DNA of 50,050 nt, taken from Flavobacteriaceae bacterium (GTDB lineage: Bacteria > Bacteroidota > Bacteroidia > Flavobacteriales > Flavobacteriaceae). The stretch lies in NCBI GenBank assembly GCA_030726725.1, contig JANRDC010000027.1:46601-96650 (forward strand), written 5' to 3'. This document shows positions 17,474 to 26,524 of the stretch, piece after piece. The notes beneath the pieces were generated by a model, which ran no database searches, was not told the DNA's origin, and was given only the letters and a program-made list of their open reading frames with translations. How positions within the stretch are numbered: the first letter of the stretch is position 1; each line of letters opens with the position of its first letter. Position numbers and translations under genes: made by a program.

Positions 17474-18523
17474 TTGGAACCCATAGAAAAAAAGGACATC
17501 AGGTCCCTTGATTTGTCAGCCTTGAGCGCTTTTTTTGTCGCTCAAGGCGACCAGTCTTTTAGGGGCAAACAAGTGTACGAATGGTTGTGGAAAAAGGGGG
17601 CGCACCGTTTTGAAGACATGACCAATCTGTCTAAAGACACCCGCGCTTTGCTCGAGCAGCATTTTGTGATCAACCACATCCACGTGGATGCGATGCAAAA
17701 GAGCAAAGATGGCACGATTAAAAATGCGATTAAACTACACGATGGACTGATTGTAGAGTCAGTGCTTATCCCCACGTCAAAAAGAACAACGGCTTGTGTT
17801 TCCAGTCAGGTAGGCTGCAGTCTCAATTGTACTTTTTGCGCTACCGCCAAGCTGAAAAGGATGCGTAACCTCCAGGCTGATGAAATTGTGGATCAAGTGG
17901 TCGCCATAGACCGCCAGAGCAGGCTATATCATCAAAAGCCTTTGACCAATATCGTGTTTATGGGTATGGGCGAACCCCTGATGAATTATCCTCAAGTATT
18001 GGCTGCCATCGAAAAAATAACCGCTCCAGAGGGGTTGGGCATGTCACCGCGCAGAATCACTTTATCCACCTCTGGTATCCCCAAAATGATCAAGAAAATG
18101 GCTGATGAGGGGGTGAAATTTAAGCTAGCCGTTTCCTTGCACAGTGCAGTGGAAGAAACCCGCAAAAGAATCATGCCTTTTACCGAACATTTTCCTTTGT
18201 CGGACTTGAGGGAAGCACTGGAGTATTGGTATGCCAAAACCAAGAGCAGAATGACTTATGAGTACGTGGTGTGGAAGGGGGTAAACGACCAGCAAGCAGA
18301 TATTGATGCTTTGGTTGAATTTTGTCGATTTGCCCCGTCCAAGGTGAACCTGATCGAATACAACGCCATAGGGGATGACGCATTTAGACAAGCAGCACCC
18401 GAGGTGATTGATCGCTATATCCATGTGTTAGAGCGCCATGGCATCACGGTTACTGTACGCCGCTCTCGAGGCAAAGACATCGATGCGGCATGTGGACAGC
18501 TGGCCAACAAGTCTCAAGCCTAG
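17474..18523 (+). CDS. rlmN: 23S rRNA (adenine-2503-C2)-methyltransferase, dual-specificity radical SAM enzyme
   Basis: 349 residues starting at TTG 17474. The next in-frame ATG is 48 codons later and would remove the conserved FRGKQVYEWLWKKG region, so the TTG two bases after queA is preferred. The [4Fe-4S] motif C-x3-C-x2-C is CSLNCTFC (C115, C119, C122). GEPLMN, the SAM-binding motif, is near residue 160. The second catalytic Cys is C340 in DAACGQL. It methylates A2503 of 23S rRNA and A37 of some tRNAs. Confidence 0.95.
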   Translation: MEPIEKKDIRSLDLSALSAFFVAQGDQSFRGKQVYEWLWKKGAHRFEDMTNLSKDTRALLEQHFVINHIHVDAMQKSKDGTIKNAIKLHDGLIVESVLIPTSKRTTACVSSQVGCSLNCTFCATAKLKRMRNLQADEIVDQVVAIDRQSRLYHQKPLTNIVFMGMGEPLMNYPQVLAAIEKITAPEGLGMSPRRITLSTSGIPKMIKKMADEGVKFKLAVSLHSAVEETRKRIMPFTEHFPLSDLREALEYWYAKTKSRMTYEYVVWKGVNDQQADIDALVEFCRFAPSKVNLIEYNAIGDDAFRQAAPEVIDRYIHVLERHGITVTVRRSRGKDIDAACGQLANKSQA

Positions 18524-18527
18524 CGCA

Positions 18528-19124
18528 TTACACCGGCTTGATCAGTACATGAGGTGGAAAAAGATAGATTTTACCGCTAGACAATTCCATACACCGGTAG
18601 CGCTTCACAACACGCTGTCCTTTTTCAAAAATCCGCGTATCTCTATATATAAATCGCGTACCTACAGCGACATCGCTCAGATGTGCGTGTTGGTCGTTTT
18701 TTGGACTATACGCACTTAATGCTTTTGAAAGCCTAGCGTCTGTATCAGAGCTTGCCTTGGGATTTTTGAAATAGGCAGCGAGATAGGGCAACAAAGCCTC
18801 TGGAAATACACTGGGCCTGATTAAAGGGAGCATGAGGTGTTGAAAAGTGTATTTCCACTCTTTTCCATGTGGCGCTACCGCCCTCCCGTATTTTTCGTAA
18901 GTGACTAAGTGTGCTATTTCGTGCACCAAAGTGATCAGGAACTGATAGGTGTTTAGAGAATCGTTGACCGTTATCTGCTGTCTGCCGTCGGGATACCTGC
19001 GGTAATCTCCATGTCTGGTTTGTCGTTCGTGAACAATTTTAAGCACTACCTGATGCGCCTCCATCAATTGTTGGATCCAGGGCACCGCAGCTGGCGGTAT
19101 GTAGTGTTCGAACGAGGAATTCAT
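18528..19124 (-). CDS. SprT-like zinc metalloprotease-domain protein
   Basis: 198 residues. The zinc motif HEIAH is at residues 68-72, with a likely third ligand H86 in APHGKEW, which is the SprT/Spartan pattern. The C-terminal third contains VGTRFIYRDTRIFEKG and a short basic stretch. Eukaryotic relatives cut proteins crosslinked to DNA; the bacterial role is not settled. It is convergent with rlmN, with stop codons 4 bases apart, and divergent from the pirin gene. Confidence 0.8.
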   Translation of the reverse strand: MNSSFEHYIPPAAVPWIQQLMEAHQVVLKIVHERQTRHGDYRRYPDGRQQITVNDSLNTYQFLITLVHEIAHLVTYEKYGRAVAPHGKEWKYTFQHLMLPLIRPSVFPEALLPYLAAYFKNPKASSDTDARLSKALSAYSPKNDQHAHLSDVAVGTRFIYRDTRIFEKGQRVVKRYRCMELSSGKIYLFPPHVLIKPV

Positions 19125-19147
19125 GCCCCTAAATTTAGGCTTTTTTG

Positions 19148-19155
19148 TACATTTG
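19148..19155 (+). promoter_or_regulatory. -7 box of the pirin gene
   Basis: TACATTTG is a perfect TAnnTTTG match, 25 bases before the ATG at 19181, in the short gap between two divergent genes. No convincing -33 element is seen. Confidence 0.5.
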
Positions 19156-19180
19156 ACCCAGGTAACTCCTCAAAAATAGG

Positions 19181-20059
19181 ATGATGAAAAGAAGTATTGA
19201 ACGCGTGATTTCACCACGGCCCATCCACTTTGTAGGGGACGGTTTTAGGGTGCAAAATTTTATTCCATCTACTCATGGATTAGACATGAAGCGCATGGAT
19301 CCATTTATTTTTTTGGATTACAACGAGCCCCATTTTTTTGAACCTACCGCGACACCCAGGGGTGTAGATGTCCACCCGCACCGCGGATTTGAAACAGTTA
19401 CTGTCGCTTTTCAAGGCAAAGTCGCTCACCACGACTCTGCAGGAAACAGCGGGATTGTGTCCCCAGGTGGTGTGCAGTGGATGACGGCAGCGTCTGGAGT
19501 ACTGCACAAAGAGTACCACGAAGAGGGATTTGCCCGTGCAGGTGGTATTTTTCACATGGCTCAATTATGGGTTAACCTACCTGCTAAAAACAAAATGGAT
19601 CCACCCAGCTACCAAGGTTTGGACGCAGACGACATACCCTCGGTTTCTTTGTCCCAGGGGGGGCAATTACACGTGATAGCTGGTGAGTTTCAAGGGGTAA
19701 AAGGCGGAGCTACTACCCATAGCCCCATGCATTTATACCGCCTTGAGTTACCTCAAGGAGCATCGGTAGACCTACAGCTACCCAGGCACTACAACACAGC
19801 TTTTTTGGTGTTGAGCGGTTCGGTTCACGTACTTGACTTGGAGGAGGCACATGCACCTGAAGGTCATTTTGTGCTGATGGATAACGATGGCACTGATTTC
19901 AGTATTCAAGCAGAGCAAAACGCGCATATTTTGTTGCTCAGCGGTGAACCGCTCAATGAGCCTATCGCTGCTTCAGGTCCTTTTGTGATGAATCACAGGC
20001 ATGAACTCCAAGAAGCCATGCAGGATTTTTACGCCGGAAAGTTTGGGCAGTTAGATTAG
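19181..20059 (+). CDS. Pirin family protein
   Basis: 292 residues with a bicupin fold. The N-terminal cupin has the metal ligands expected from human pirin: H65 and H67 in VHPHRGFETVT, and H109 and E111 in GVLHKEYHE. Bacterial pirins may act as quercetinases or bind regulatory proteins; neither can be decided here. An alternative ATG lies 3 bases further in. It stands alone on its strand with its own -7 box and overlaps the convergent SDR gene by 4 bases. Confidence 0.88.
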   Translation: MMKRSIERVISPRPIHFVGDGFRVQNFIPSTHGLDMKRMDPFIFLDYNEPHFFEPTATPRGVDVHPHRGFETVTVAFQGKVAHHDSAGNSGIVSPGGVQWMTAASGVLHKEYHEEGFARAGGIFHMAQLWVNLPAKNKMDPPSYQGLDADDIPSVSLSQGGQLHVIAGEFQGVKGGATTHSPMHLYRLELPQGASVDLQLPRHYNTAFLVLSGSVHVLDLEEAHAPEGHFVLMDNDGTDFSIQAEQNAHILLLSGEPLNEPIAASGPFVMNHRHELQEAMQDFYAGKFGQLD

Positions 20060-20739
20060 GGGGTTGAGTTTGACACTTGGATGACTTTGCCGTTGAGCAA
20101 AGCGCCCCGGTGCAGCGCAAAATCCAAGATATAGGCAGCCATTTCCTCTGAAGTAGTGGTGGCTTTGTATCCGGGAAAAGCCTGTTGCAACATTTCAGTA
20201 TCTACCGCACCCAGTGCCAGCGCATTAAAATGAGGGCCTGTTTCTTTGTATTCCTCAGCCAGTAATTCGGTCAACGTGATCAGTGCACCCTTGCTCGAAC
20301 TGTAGGCTGCTAATCCAGCAAACTTAGCGCTGCCTTGTATGCCTCCCATGGAACTGATGTTGACTACATGTCCTTTTTTTCCCATTTTTGGCGCCCAAAG
20401 TCCCATCAACAGGGCAGGTCCAAAAACATTGACGGCATAGACAGATTGAAAGTCCTCTAGCGTGGTTTGGGCCAAAGGTTTATGGGCCAATACCCCCGCG
20501 TTGTTGATCAGTACGTCGATCTGCCCACCCCAGTTTTGATCGATCCACGCATCAGCTTCTCGAATATTTTCCTGATGGGTGATGTCAAAGGCTAAGGCGG
20601 TTAAGTTGCTTTTTCCCCAATGGCTGAGGGTATCGGTATTTCTTGAAAGCGCCAATACTTGATGACCTTCATTTGCGGCCTGTTGGGCTAAGGCCAACCC
20701 GATACCTCGACTGCTGCCTGTGATGATGATGTGCGCCAT
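20056..20739 (-). CDS. Short-chain dehydrogenase/reductase
   Basis: 227 residues from the ATG whose complement is at 20737-20739. A longer start at 20871 lies within the ABC gene and is rejected. The NAD(P) motif TGSSRGIG is at residues 7-14, NNAG near 80, the catalytic Ser in NISSMGG near 130, and Y146-x3-K150 in YSSSK. This is a classical SDR; the substrate is unknown. It follows the MlaF-like gene by 1 base, so it is probably co-transcribed with the MlaFE pair. Confidence 0.88.
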   Translation of the reverse strand: MAHIIITGSSRGIGLALAQQAANEGHQVLALSRNTDTLSHWGKSNLTALAFDITHQENIREADAWIDQNWGGQIDVLINNAGVLAHKPLAQTTLEDFQSVYAVNVFGPALLMGLWAPKMGKKGHVVNISSMGGIQGSAKFAGLAAYSSSKGALITLTELLAEEYKETGPHFNALALGAVDTEMLQQAFPGYKATTTSEEMAAYILDFALHRGALLNGKVIQVSNSTP

Positions 20740-20740
20740 A

Positions 20741-21508
20741 TTATTTGGATTGTGCTCGGGTAGCTTCCCGTACTTTTTTAAACAGTTCAGAGGAATAGAC
20801 AAATTCTGTGACCGCTTCGTTATCCGTGCGAAACACCAAATCGCTGTTGCCTTCCCAAGCCAATACACCATTCTTTAAAAAAATGATTTTATCGCCTATT
20901 TCCATCACCGAATTCATGTCGTGGGTATTGATCACCGTGGTGATATTGTACTCTTGGGTGATCTCTTGAATCAGGTTGTCGATAAGAATGGCTGTTTTTG
21001 GGTCTAATCCCGAGTTGGGTTCGTCGCAAAACAGGTACCTGGGATTCATGACGATGGCACGAGCAATGGCCACCCTTTTTTGCATACCTCCAGATATTTC
21101 TGCCGGCATTTTGTGGTGTGCATCCAAAAGATTTACGCGCTTGAGCACCTGATCTGCTCGGTCCTCCATTTCAGAGCGCGACATGTTTCGGAGCATGGAC
21201 AAAGGAAACAGTACATTTTCCAGCACATCCATAGAGTCAAAAAGAGCTGACCCTTGAAACACCATGCCGATTTGTTTTCTGATTTCGTTTTGTTCTGCAA
21301 TCCCCAAATGTTGGTATTCCAAACCGTCATAACAAATACAACCCTGGTCTACCTCGTAGAGTCCGAGCATGCATTTCATCAACACCGTTTTTCCCGATCC
21401 GCTTTGTCCAATAATTAGGCTAGTCTGACCATCTTCAAAAACGGCGCTGATATCATTCAACACGTTTTTGCCTGAAAACTGTTTGACTAAATTTTTTACT
21501 TCAATCAT
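20741..21508 (-). CDS. MlaF-like ABC transporter ATP-binding protein
   Basis: 255 residues from MIEVKNLV; the earlier start at 21565 lies within the permease gene. Walker A is GQSGSGKT at residues 34-41, the signature is SGGMQKR near 140, and Walker B is YLFCDEPNSGLDP. The signature with M-x-KR and the partner permease point to the Mla/MCE phospholipid transport family, which moves lipids between the inner and outer membranes. It overlaps the permease gene by 4 bases. No MCE (MlaD) subunit gene lies within the window. Confidence 0.88.
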   Translation of the reverse strand: MIEVKNLVKQFSGKNVLNDISAVFEDGQTSLIIGQSGSGKTVLMKCMLGLYEVDQGCICYDGLEYQHLGIAEQNEIRKQIGMVFQGSALFDSMDVLENVLFPLSMLRNMSRSEMEDRADQVLKRVNLLDAHHKMPAEISGGMQKRVAIARAIVMNPRYLFCDEPNSGLDPKTAILIDNLIQEITQEYNITTVINTHDMNSVMEIGDKIIFLKNGVLAWEGNSDLVFRTDNEAVTEFVYSSELFKKVREATRAQSK

Positions 21509-22242
21509 CCCAGTATCAGTTGAGTGAGTACATAGTTGGTCAGGATAATGACTACAGAAGTCCACACAAAAGAGGTGGTGCTGGCTTTGCCTACCTCAAG
21601 AGCTCCTCCATTCATATAAAATCCGTGAAATGAGGGGACTGTGGCTAAAATAAAAGCAAATGCCATAGACTTGATAAAGGCATAAGCCACGTGAAACGAA
21701 TCAAAATCCAACCGCAAACCTTCGATAAAATCTCCAGAGGTGGTCAATCCTCCCAAAACGCCTGCAGCCCATCCGCCAAAAATTCCAATATACATAGCGA
21801 TGGAGATCAAAAAAGGATACATCAACAAAGCGATGATTTTGGGAAACACCAAGTAGTTTAGGGCGTTTATCCCCATCACTTCCAAGGCGTCTATTTGTTC
21901 GGTAACCCGCATAGATCCAATGCTTGACGTGATGTATGATCCGATTTTTCCCGCCATGATGATGGAGGTAAAAGTCGGGGCAAATTCAAGAATCACTGAT
22001 TGGCGGGCGGCAAATCCGATCATGTTTTTGGGTATCAGCGGACTTTCCAGGTTGAGCGCAGTCTGAATAGTAACTACCGCTCCGATAAAAAAGGAGATAA
22101 AGAGTACCATTCCCAAGGAGCCTACAATCAAATCGTCGATCTCTTTATTGATCAGTGATTTCATGATGCGCCATTTAACAGGTTTTTTAAATACCTCTTT
22201 GAGCATGATGAAATAAAGTCCGATAGCCTCGATGTGTTTCAT
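21505..22242 (-). CDS. MlaE-like ABC transporter permease
   Basis: 245 residues from the ATG at 22242 (9 codons after the longest possible start). It is a multi-pass membrane protein of the MlaE/YrbE family, with GSLGMVLFISFFIGAVV as the first strong hydrophobic segment and the conserved EQIDALEVMGINALNYLV near the middle. It would form the inner-membrane part of an MCE-type lipid transporter with the ATPase downstream. Divergent from the phosphatase gene. Confidence 0.88.
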   Translation of the reverse strand: MKHIEAIGLYFIMLKEVFKKPVKWRIMKSLINKEIDDLIVGSLGMVLFISFFIGAVVTIQTALNLESPLIPKNMIGFAARQSVILEFAPTFTSIIMAGKIGSYITSSIGSMRVTEQIDALEVMGINALNYLVFPKIIALLMYPFLISIAMYIGIFGGWAAGVLGGLTTSGDFIEGLRLDFDSFHVAYAFIKSMAFAFILATVPSFHGFYMNGGALEVGKASTTSFVWTSVVIILTNYVLTQLILG

Positions 22243-22312
22243 AGTCAACCCTGAGGGGTAAAAATACAAAACTTAACCATGATTTGACTTCAATCAAGGG
22301 GTAAACTCCTGA

Positions 22313-22320
22313 TAGATTTG
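22313..22320 (+). promoter_or_regulatory. -7 box of the alkaline phosphatase gene
   Basis: TAGATTTG is a perfect TAnnTTTG match, 27 bases before the ATG at 22348. A TTTG at 22283-22286 is 26 bases upstream, longer than the usual 19-21, so the -33 element is uncertain. Confidence 0.5.
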
Positions 22321-22347
22321 GTATTTTTGACCAAACAAACTATAGCG

Positions 22348-24009
22348 ATGCGCCCCATGAACCGATTCAATTCCGCTGCTCTTTATTTATTCCTGTTGGT
22401 TTCCTCAACCGTATTGGCTCAGACTTCAAATGCTTCCCCAGAGATCAAAGCACCTACAAAATTGGTGGTCGGTATTGTGGTGGATCAGATGAGATACGAT
22501 TATCTGACTCGTTTCTGGGACCAGTATTCAGACCGAGGATTCAAACGGCTGGTATCCGAGGGCTTTATCGCCAAAAACAACCATTTCAATTACGCACCTA
22601 CTTCTACAGGTCCAGGACACGCTTCGGTATACACGGGAACAACACCCGCGACACACGGCATTATCGGCAATGATTTTTTTGATTTGGCCTCGGGCAGCAT
22701 GGTTTACTGTGCCGGAGATGATCAATACGCATCAGTAGGTGTTTCTGGTCGTGAAGGCCAAATGTCTCCGCACCGCCTTTTGACCAATACAGTGACCGAT
22801 CAATTGAGGATTCACTACAAAAACAAGGCAAAAGTAATTTCTATTTCCGTAAAAGACCGAGGGGCTGTGCTTCCTGGTGGTCACACGGCCAATGCTGCTT
22901 ATTGGTTTGTTGGCGGCGCACAAGGTCTTTGGGTGACTTCATCTTATTATATGCCTGAATTACCCGCTTGGGTTGCTGACTTTAACGCCAAACAGAGCAT
23001 CGCACAATACAAAAAACCCTGGGATTTAATGCTCAAAGAGAAAGAGTACACCCAATCTGTGGCTGACGACAACCCCTATGAAGGTGCGTTTAAAGGAGAA
23101 GAAAAGCCCGTTTTTCCCCACGATCTGCCGGCACTTTGGGAGCAAAATGGCGGTTTCGGAATTTTGCGCGCCACACCTTACGGTAACAGTATGTTGACAG
23201 ATTTTGCTTTAGAGGCCTTAAAGCAAGAGTCCTTGGGTCAGGATAAGATCCCTGATTTTCTGGCGATTAGTTACTCCTCAACCGATTACGTAGGACACCA
23301 ATTCGGTGTTGATTCCAGAGAGATTCAAGACACTTATCTTCGCTTGGATCTAGAAATTGCGCGTCTGTTAAAGTCTTTGGACAAACAAGTGGGCGTGGGT
23401 CAGTACACCTTATTTTTAACTGCTGATCACGCGGCAATCCCCGTGCCTGCCTATTTGAAGGACCAGAAAATACCTGCAGGTTATGTCGATGCCAGTGCGA
23501 TGAAAAAAGAGATCAATCAGTTTGTCCAGGCGCGTTTTGGAGCGGATTTGGTAGCTAATATCTCCAACAATCAGGTGTTTTTCAACCGCCAAGCGATCAG
23601 AGATTTAGGTCTTGATTTGGATGAGGTGCAGGGCGCATTGGCCGATTACTTACAAGACCATACAGATGTGGCGCATGCCTATACCGCACGCACCCTTAAA
23701 TCTACAGAGTTTGTATCAGGTATTCCCGCAATTTTACAGATGGGCTATCACAAAGACAGGTCTGGTGACGTTTTGTTTGTGTACAAGCCTGGCTACATCA
23801 GTTACTCAAAAACAGGATCTACGCACGGTTCTCCTGAGGTCTACGACACGCATACACCCTTGTTGATGTTTGGTGCAGGTATCCAGCCTGGAGCTACGGC
23901 AGAGCGCACCGAGATTTCGGATATAGCACCTACCATCTCTGTTTTATTGGGTATCGCATTCCCCAATGGAAGCATAGGCCAGCCTATTTCAAAAGCTTTA
24001 AAGCCCTGA
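22348..24009 (+). CDS. Secreted PafA-type alkaline phosphatase
   Basis: 553 residues from the ATG at 22348. The TTG at 22318 lies inside the -7 box and is rejected. A signal peptide ends at about LAQ (residue 25), so the protein is periplasmic or exported. The active site resembles Elizabethkingia PafA: Thr nucleophile T87 in TGPGHAS, N108 in IIGNDF, the Lys/Arg pair in SVKDRGAV, and metal ligands in DQMRYDY, STDYVGHQFG and TADHAAIPV. PafA enzymes cleave phosphomonoesters and are important for organic phosphate use in marine Bacteroidota. No Pho-type regulator is adjacent. The last 26 bases overlap the convergent glycosyltransferase gene. Confidence 0.9.
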   Translation: MRPMNRFNSAALYLFLLVSSTVLAQTSNASPEIKAPTKLVVGIVVDQMRYDYLTRFWDQYSDRGFKRLVSEGFIAKNNHFNYAPTSTGPGHASVYTGTTPATHGIIGNDFFDLASGSMVYCAGDDQYASVGVSGREGQMSPHRLLTNTVTDQLRIHYKNKAKVISISVKDRGAVLPGGHTANAAYWFVGGAQGLWVTSSYYMPELPAWVADFNAKQSIAQYKKPWDLMLKEKEYTQSVADDNPYEGAFKGEEKPVFPHDLPALWEQNGGFGILRATPYGNSMLTDFALEALKQESLGQDKIPDFLAISYSSTDYVGHQFGVDSREIQDTYLRLDLEIARLLKSLDKQVGVGQYTLFLTADHAAIPVPAYLKDQKIPAGYVDASAMKKEINQFVQARFGADLVANISNNQVFFNRQAIRDLGLDLDEVQGALADYLQDHTDVAHAYTARTLKSTEFVSGIPAILQMGYHKDRSGDVLFVYKPGYISYSKTGSTHGSPEVYDTHTPLLMFGAGIQPGATAERTEISDIAPTISVLLGIAFPNGSIGQPISKALKP

Positions 24010-24847
24010 GTATTCCGCGTATTCTATAACGTCGGATAAAATGTGCTTGTTCCGGGGTAACGATGGGGGTGAGCTTCTTTCTTCCTGCCCGGTAAAACCC
24101 GTTTAGGTGTTCCCAAAAGGTAAAAAAGTTGCCCTGTTTTGCGGCGAGTTTTGCGCTGGCAAATAACACAATGGGCCAGGAGTAACCCATCAGATACATC
24201 GCTTGGCCTTGTAGGCCTTTGGCTTTCTTGTGGTAAGCAGCCCCAATGGGTCTTCGGTGCTTGACTTGAAGCGATTCAAAGCTCTGGGTTTCAAAACCGT
24301 AAAATTTGGCCAGGAGTTCATCTACCGTATCCCATCCCATGGAAGTTTTTAATCCTCCAATTGCGGCAAAGCAAGCTTTGCTATACGTCTTAAACGATCC
24401 CCTGACATGGTCTGCATGCATGGGGTGAAACCGCTGCCATAGGCCAGAGTTGTCCTGTTCGTAGGCGATTCCCCCGGCAATTCCCAGCTGCGGATTCTGT
24501 TTAAATGCGGCTGCCAAAACCGAAAAATAATCAGGCGGAATTAAGGTATCAGCGTCTAGTTTGACGATGAGTTCCCAAGGTTTGTCCACTAATTGAAAGC
24601 CTTGGTAAAAACAGCGCACTACCTTGCCTCCAGGCAGGTGTTCTTGAGCGGAGTGCGCGGTTTGGGTGACTTGAATCCACGGGTATTTTTTTGCCCATGT
24701 GCCAGCGATTACTGCAGTCTGATCCGTAGATTGATCATCCACCACAATTACTTGGGTAGGGAGATGAGTTTGCTGGACAATACACGCCAAGCAGTCGCTG
24801 ATCATTTCAGCTTCATTGTGCGCTGGTATGACGATGGAATACTCCAT
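23984..24847 (-). CDS. Family 2 glycosyltransferase
   Basis: 287 residues. GT-A fold with YSIVIPAHNEAEMI at the start, VVDDQSTDQT near residues 35-44, and the metal-binding D-x-D as KLDADTLIP near 94-102. No clear transmembrane tail is seen, though hydrophobic YLMGYSWPIVLFASA near residue 222 could lie at the membrane. It is the third gene of a minus-strand trio with a methyltransferase and a FabH-like protein; the gap to the methyltransferase gene is 3 bases. Sugar donor and acceptor are unknown. Confidence 0.85.
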   Translation of the reverse strand: MEYSIVIPAHNEAEMISDCLACIVQQTHLPTQVIVVDDQSTDQTAVIAGTWAKKYPWIQVTQTAHSAQEHLPGGKVVRCFYQGFQLVDKPWELIVKLDADTLIPPDYFSVLAAAFKQNPQLGIAGGIAYEQDNSGLWQRFHPMHADHVRGSFKTYSKACFAAIGGLKTSMGWDTVDELLAKFYGFETQSFESLQVKHRRPIGAAYHKKAKGLQGQAMYLMGYSWPIVLFASAKLAAKQGNFFTFWEHLNGFYRAGRKKLTPIVTPEQAHFIRRYRIRGILRALKLLK

Positions 24848-24850
24848 AAA

Positions 24851-25384
24851 TCAGGGATTGGGGTCTGTGTTGCGCACAGCGTATACCCAGTAATAGCGAG
24901 GTGTGAATAAGCGCAGCAGCGGTCTAATGCCCCATTTTTTCACTGGATGTGTCCCGTATAGGCGATCGACGATGGTCCATCCCGACTTTTCCAGCAACCA
25001 ATCAAATTGCCAGTCTTCGAATTCGTGGTAATGACGGTCCCAAGGATCGGTTTTTGATCGATAAGCTGAAGAAAACCAAAGCCTTAGGGGAATGCTGACC
25101 ATCAATTTATCAGCTTGAATCCCTTGCAATACGCCCATAGGGTTGATCAAATGCTCTAAGATTTCAAAGCCGGTCACGGCGTCAAATCCGGTTTGGTGCG
25201 CTTCCTTAGGGTTGAGGTCTAGGTCTTGTCCTGAAGTATTCTGAACCTGGTACCCCAAAGCGCGCAAACGCTGGCTCAGTGGATTATCCACCCCCAGGTC
25301 TAGCAGGGTACAGGGTGATGGCAGGTGTTTGGCCATAAAGGCCTCAGTCATTCTGTAACGTTTGTGGGGGTATACGCGGTACAT
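24851..25384 (-). CDS. Class I SAM-dependent methyltransferase-like protein
   Basis: 177 residues, short for the class. The SAM loop, usually DxGxGxG, reads LLDLGVDNPLS (residues 28-38) and keeps only one Gly. The later motif TGFEILEHLINP (residues 71-82) is typical of the methyltransferase 23/11 group. The gene shares one base with the preceding FabH-like gene and lies 3 bases before the GT2 gene, so the three are probably one transcript. The target is unknown, and the degenerate SAM loop leaves room for a non-catalytic role. Confidence 0.7.
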   Translation of the reverse strand: MYRVYPHKRYRMTEAFMAKHLPSPCTLLDLGVDNPLSQRLRALGYQVQNTSGQDLDLNPKEAHQTGFDAVTGFEILEHLINPMGVLQGIQADKLMVSIPLRLWFSSAYRSKTDPWDRHYHEFEDWQFDWLLEKSGWTIVDRLYGTHPVKKWGIRPLLRLFTPRYYWVYAVRNTDPNP

Positions 25385-26442
25385 CAGTATCTGTAGGCAA
25401 ATGCGTTGATGTTCATACCCGCGCCTACACTGGCAAACAAGTACACCTTCCCTTTTTCAAGGCGGTGACCTTCGAGTTGTCCCCTTTTGACCATATCAAA
25501 TAGGGTGGGGACGGTGGCCACAGAGCTGTTGCCAAAAGATTGGATATTCATCGGCATAATACCTTCTGGCATGGATCGGCCATACAGCTTATAGAATCTT
25601 TTGACGATGGCTTCATCCATTTTCTCATTGGCCTGGTGGATAAAGATTTTGTGTATCTCGTCTATGGAAACACCTGCTTTGTCCACGCATTTTTGAAGTG
25701 CCACCGGCACGTGGGTAACGGCAAATTCATAAATTTTGCGCCCGTACATTTTGATGTATCGGTCTACAGGGGTCAAATCTTGTTTGTAAGAGGCCCCAAA
25801 AAATAAATAGCCCGCTTCTTCAACAGCAAAGGTCGCGGACTGATGGGCCAGGATTTCTCCACCGTCTTGGGTGGTTTCCAACACGACAGCACCAGCGCCA
25901 TCGGCATAGATCATAGAATCCCTATCGTGTGGGTCCAATACCCTTGATAGTGTTTCTCCTCCGATCACCAAACACTTTTGCGCCATACCTGCTTTGATAT
26001 AGGCGGTTGCTTGAATCACACCTTCTACCCAACCTGGGCATCCGAACAATACATCATAAGCCACACAGTTTGGATTGATGATCCCCAAGGCTTGTTTGAC
26101 CCTGCTGGCCAAACTGGGCAGCATATCGCTTTGGGCTTGTCCATGAGCCACGTCTCCAAAGTTGTGGGCAAAAATGATATAGTCTAATGTTTCGGCATCG
26201 ATACGGGCATCAGCGATGGCAGCGCGTGCAGCAGAGGCACCTAAGTCTGAAGTGTTTTCTGAATCCAAAGCATATCTTCTGGATTCTATCCCTGTAATTG
26301 AAGTAAATTTTTCGATGATCACCTCGTTGGTAGCGCCAAAAGGGCTCCCATCCATCTCTAAAAATTCGTGGTTGAGAAAGGAAGAGTTGGCTACGCTTTG
26401 GGCGGGCAGGTGACTCCCGGTTCCTGTAATGGTAATGCGCAT
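25384..26442 (-). CDS. 3-oxoacyl-ACP synthase III (FabH-like)
   Basis: 352 residues from MRITITGTGSHLP; a longer start at 26508 adds 22 non-homologous residues. The condensing triad is C135 (LFGCPGW), H269 (FIHQANEK) and N305 (SFGNSSVAT). It would start acyl chain building by joining an acyl-CoA with malonyl-ACP. GCPG replaces the usual ACAG around the Cys, so this may be a specialised paralogue and not the main FabH. Its partners here are a methyltransferase and a glycosyltransferase, which hints at a lipid or polyene product; that is inference. Confidence 0.85.
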   Translation of the reverse strand: MRITITGTGSHLPAQSVANSSFLNHEFLEMDGSPFGATNEVIIEKFTSITGIESRRYALDSENTSDLGASAARAAIADARIDAETLDYIIFAHNFGDVAHGQAQSDMLPSLASRVKQALGIINPNCVAYDVLFGCPGWVEGVIQATAYIKAGMAQKCLVIGGETLSRVLDPHDRDSMIYADGAGAVVLETTQDGGEILAHQSATFAVEEAGYLFFGASYKQDLTPVDRYIKMYGRKIYEFAVTHVPVALQKCVDKAGVSIDEIHKIFIHQANEKMDEAIVKRFYKLYGRSMPEGIMPMNIQSFGNSSVATVPTLFDMVKRGQLEGHRLEKGKVYLFASVGAGMNINAFAYRY

Positions 26443-26524
26443 GGTGTTGGTTTGGTTATGGGTGCAAAGTACAAAATTGATTTCAAAATGCACCGCTTTC
26501 AAATCCACTACCCCCAGGGGAGTC

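Noticed and set aside
22318-22347. TTG start of the phosphatase gene
   Set aside because: It falls inside the perfect -7 box; the ATG at 22348 gives a proper signal peptide.
26502-26523. Imperfect ACTACCCC/GGGGAGT palindrome after gcvP as a terminator
   Set aside because: No T-tract on either strand and imperfect pairing; too weak to call.
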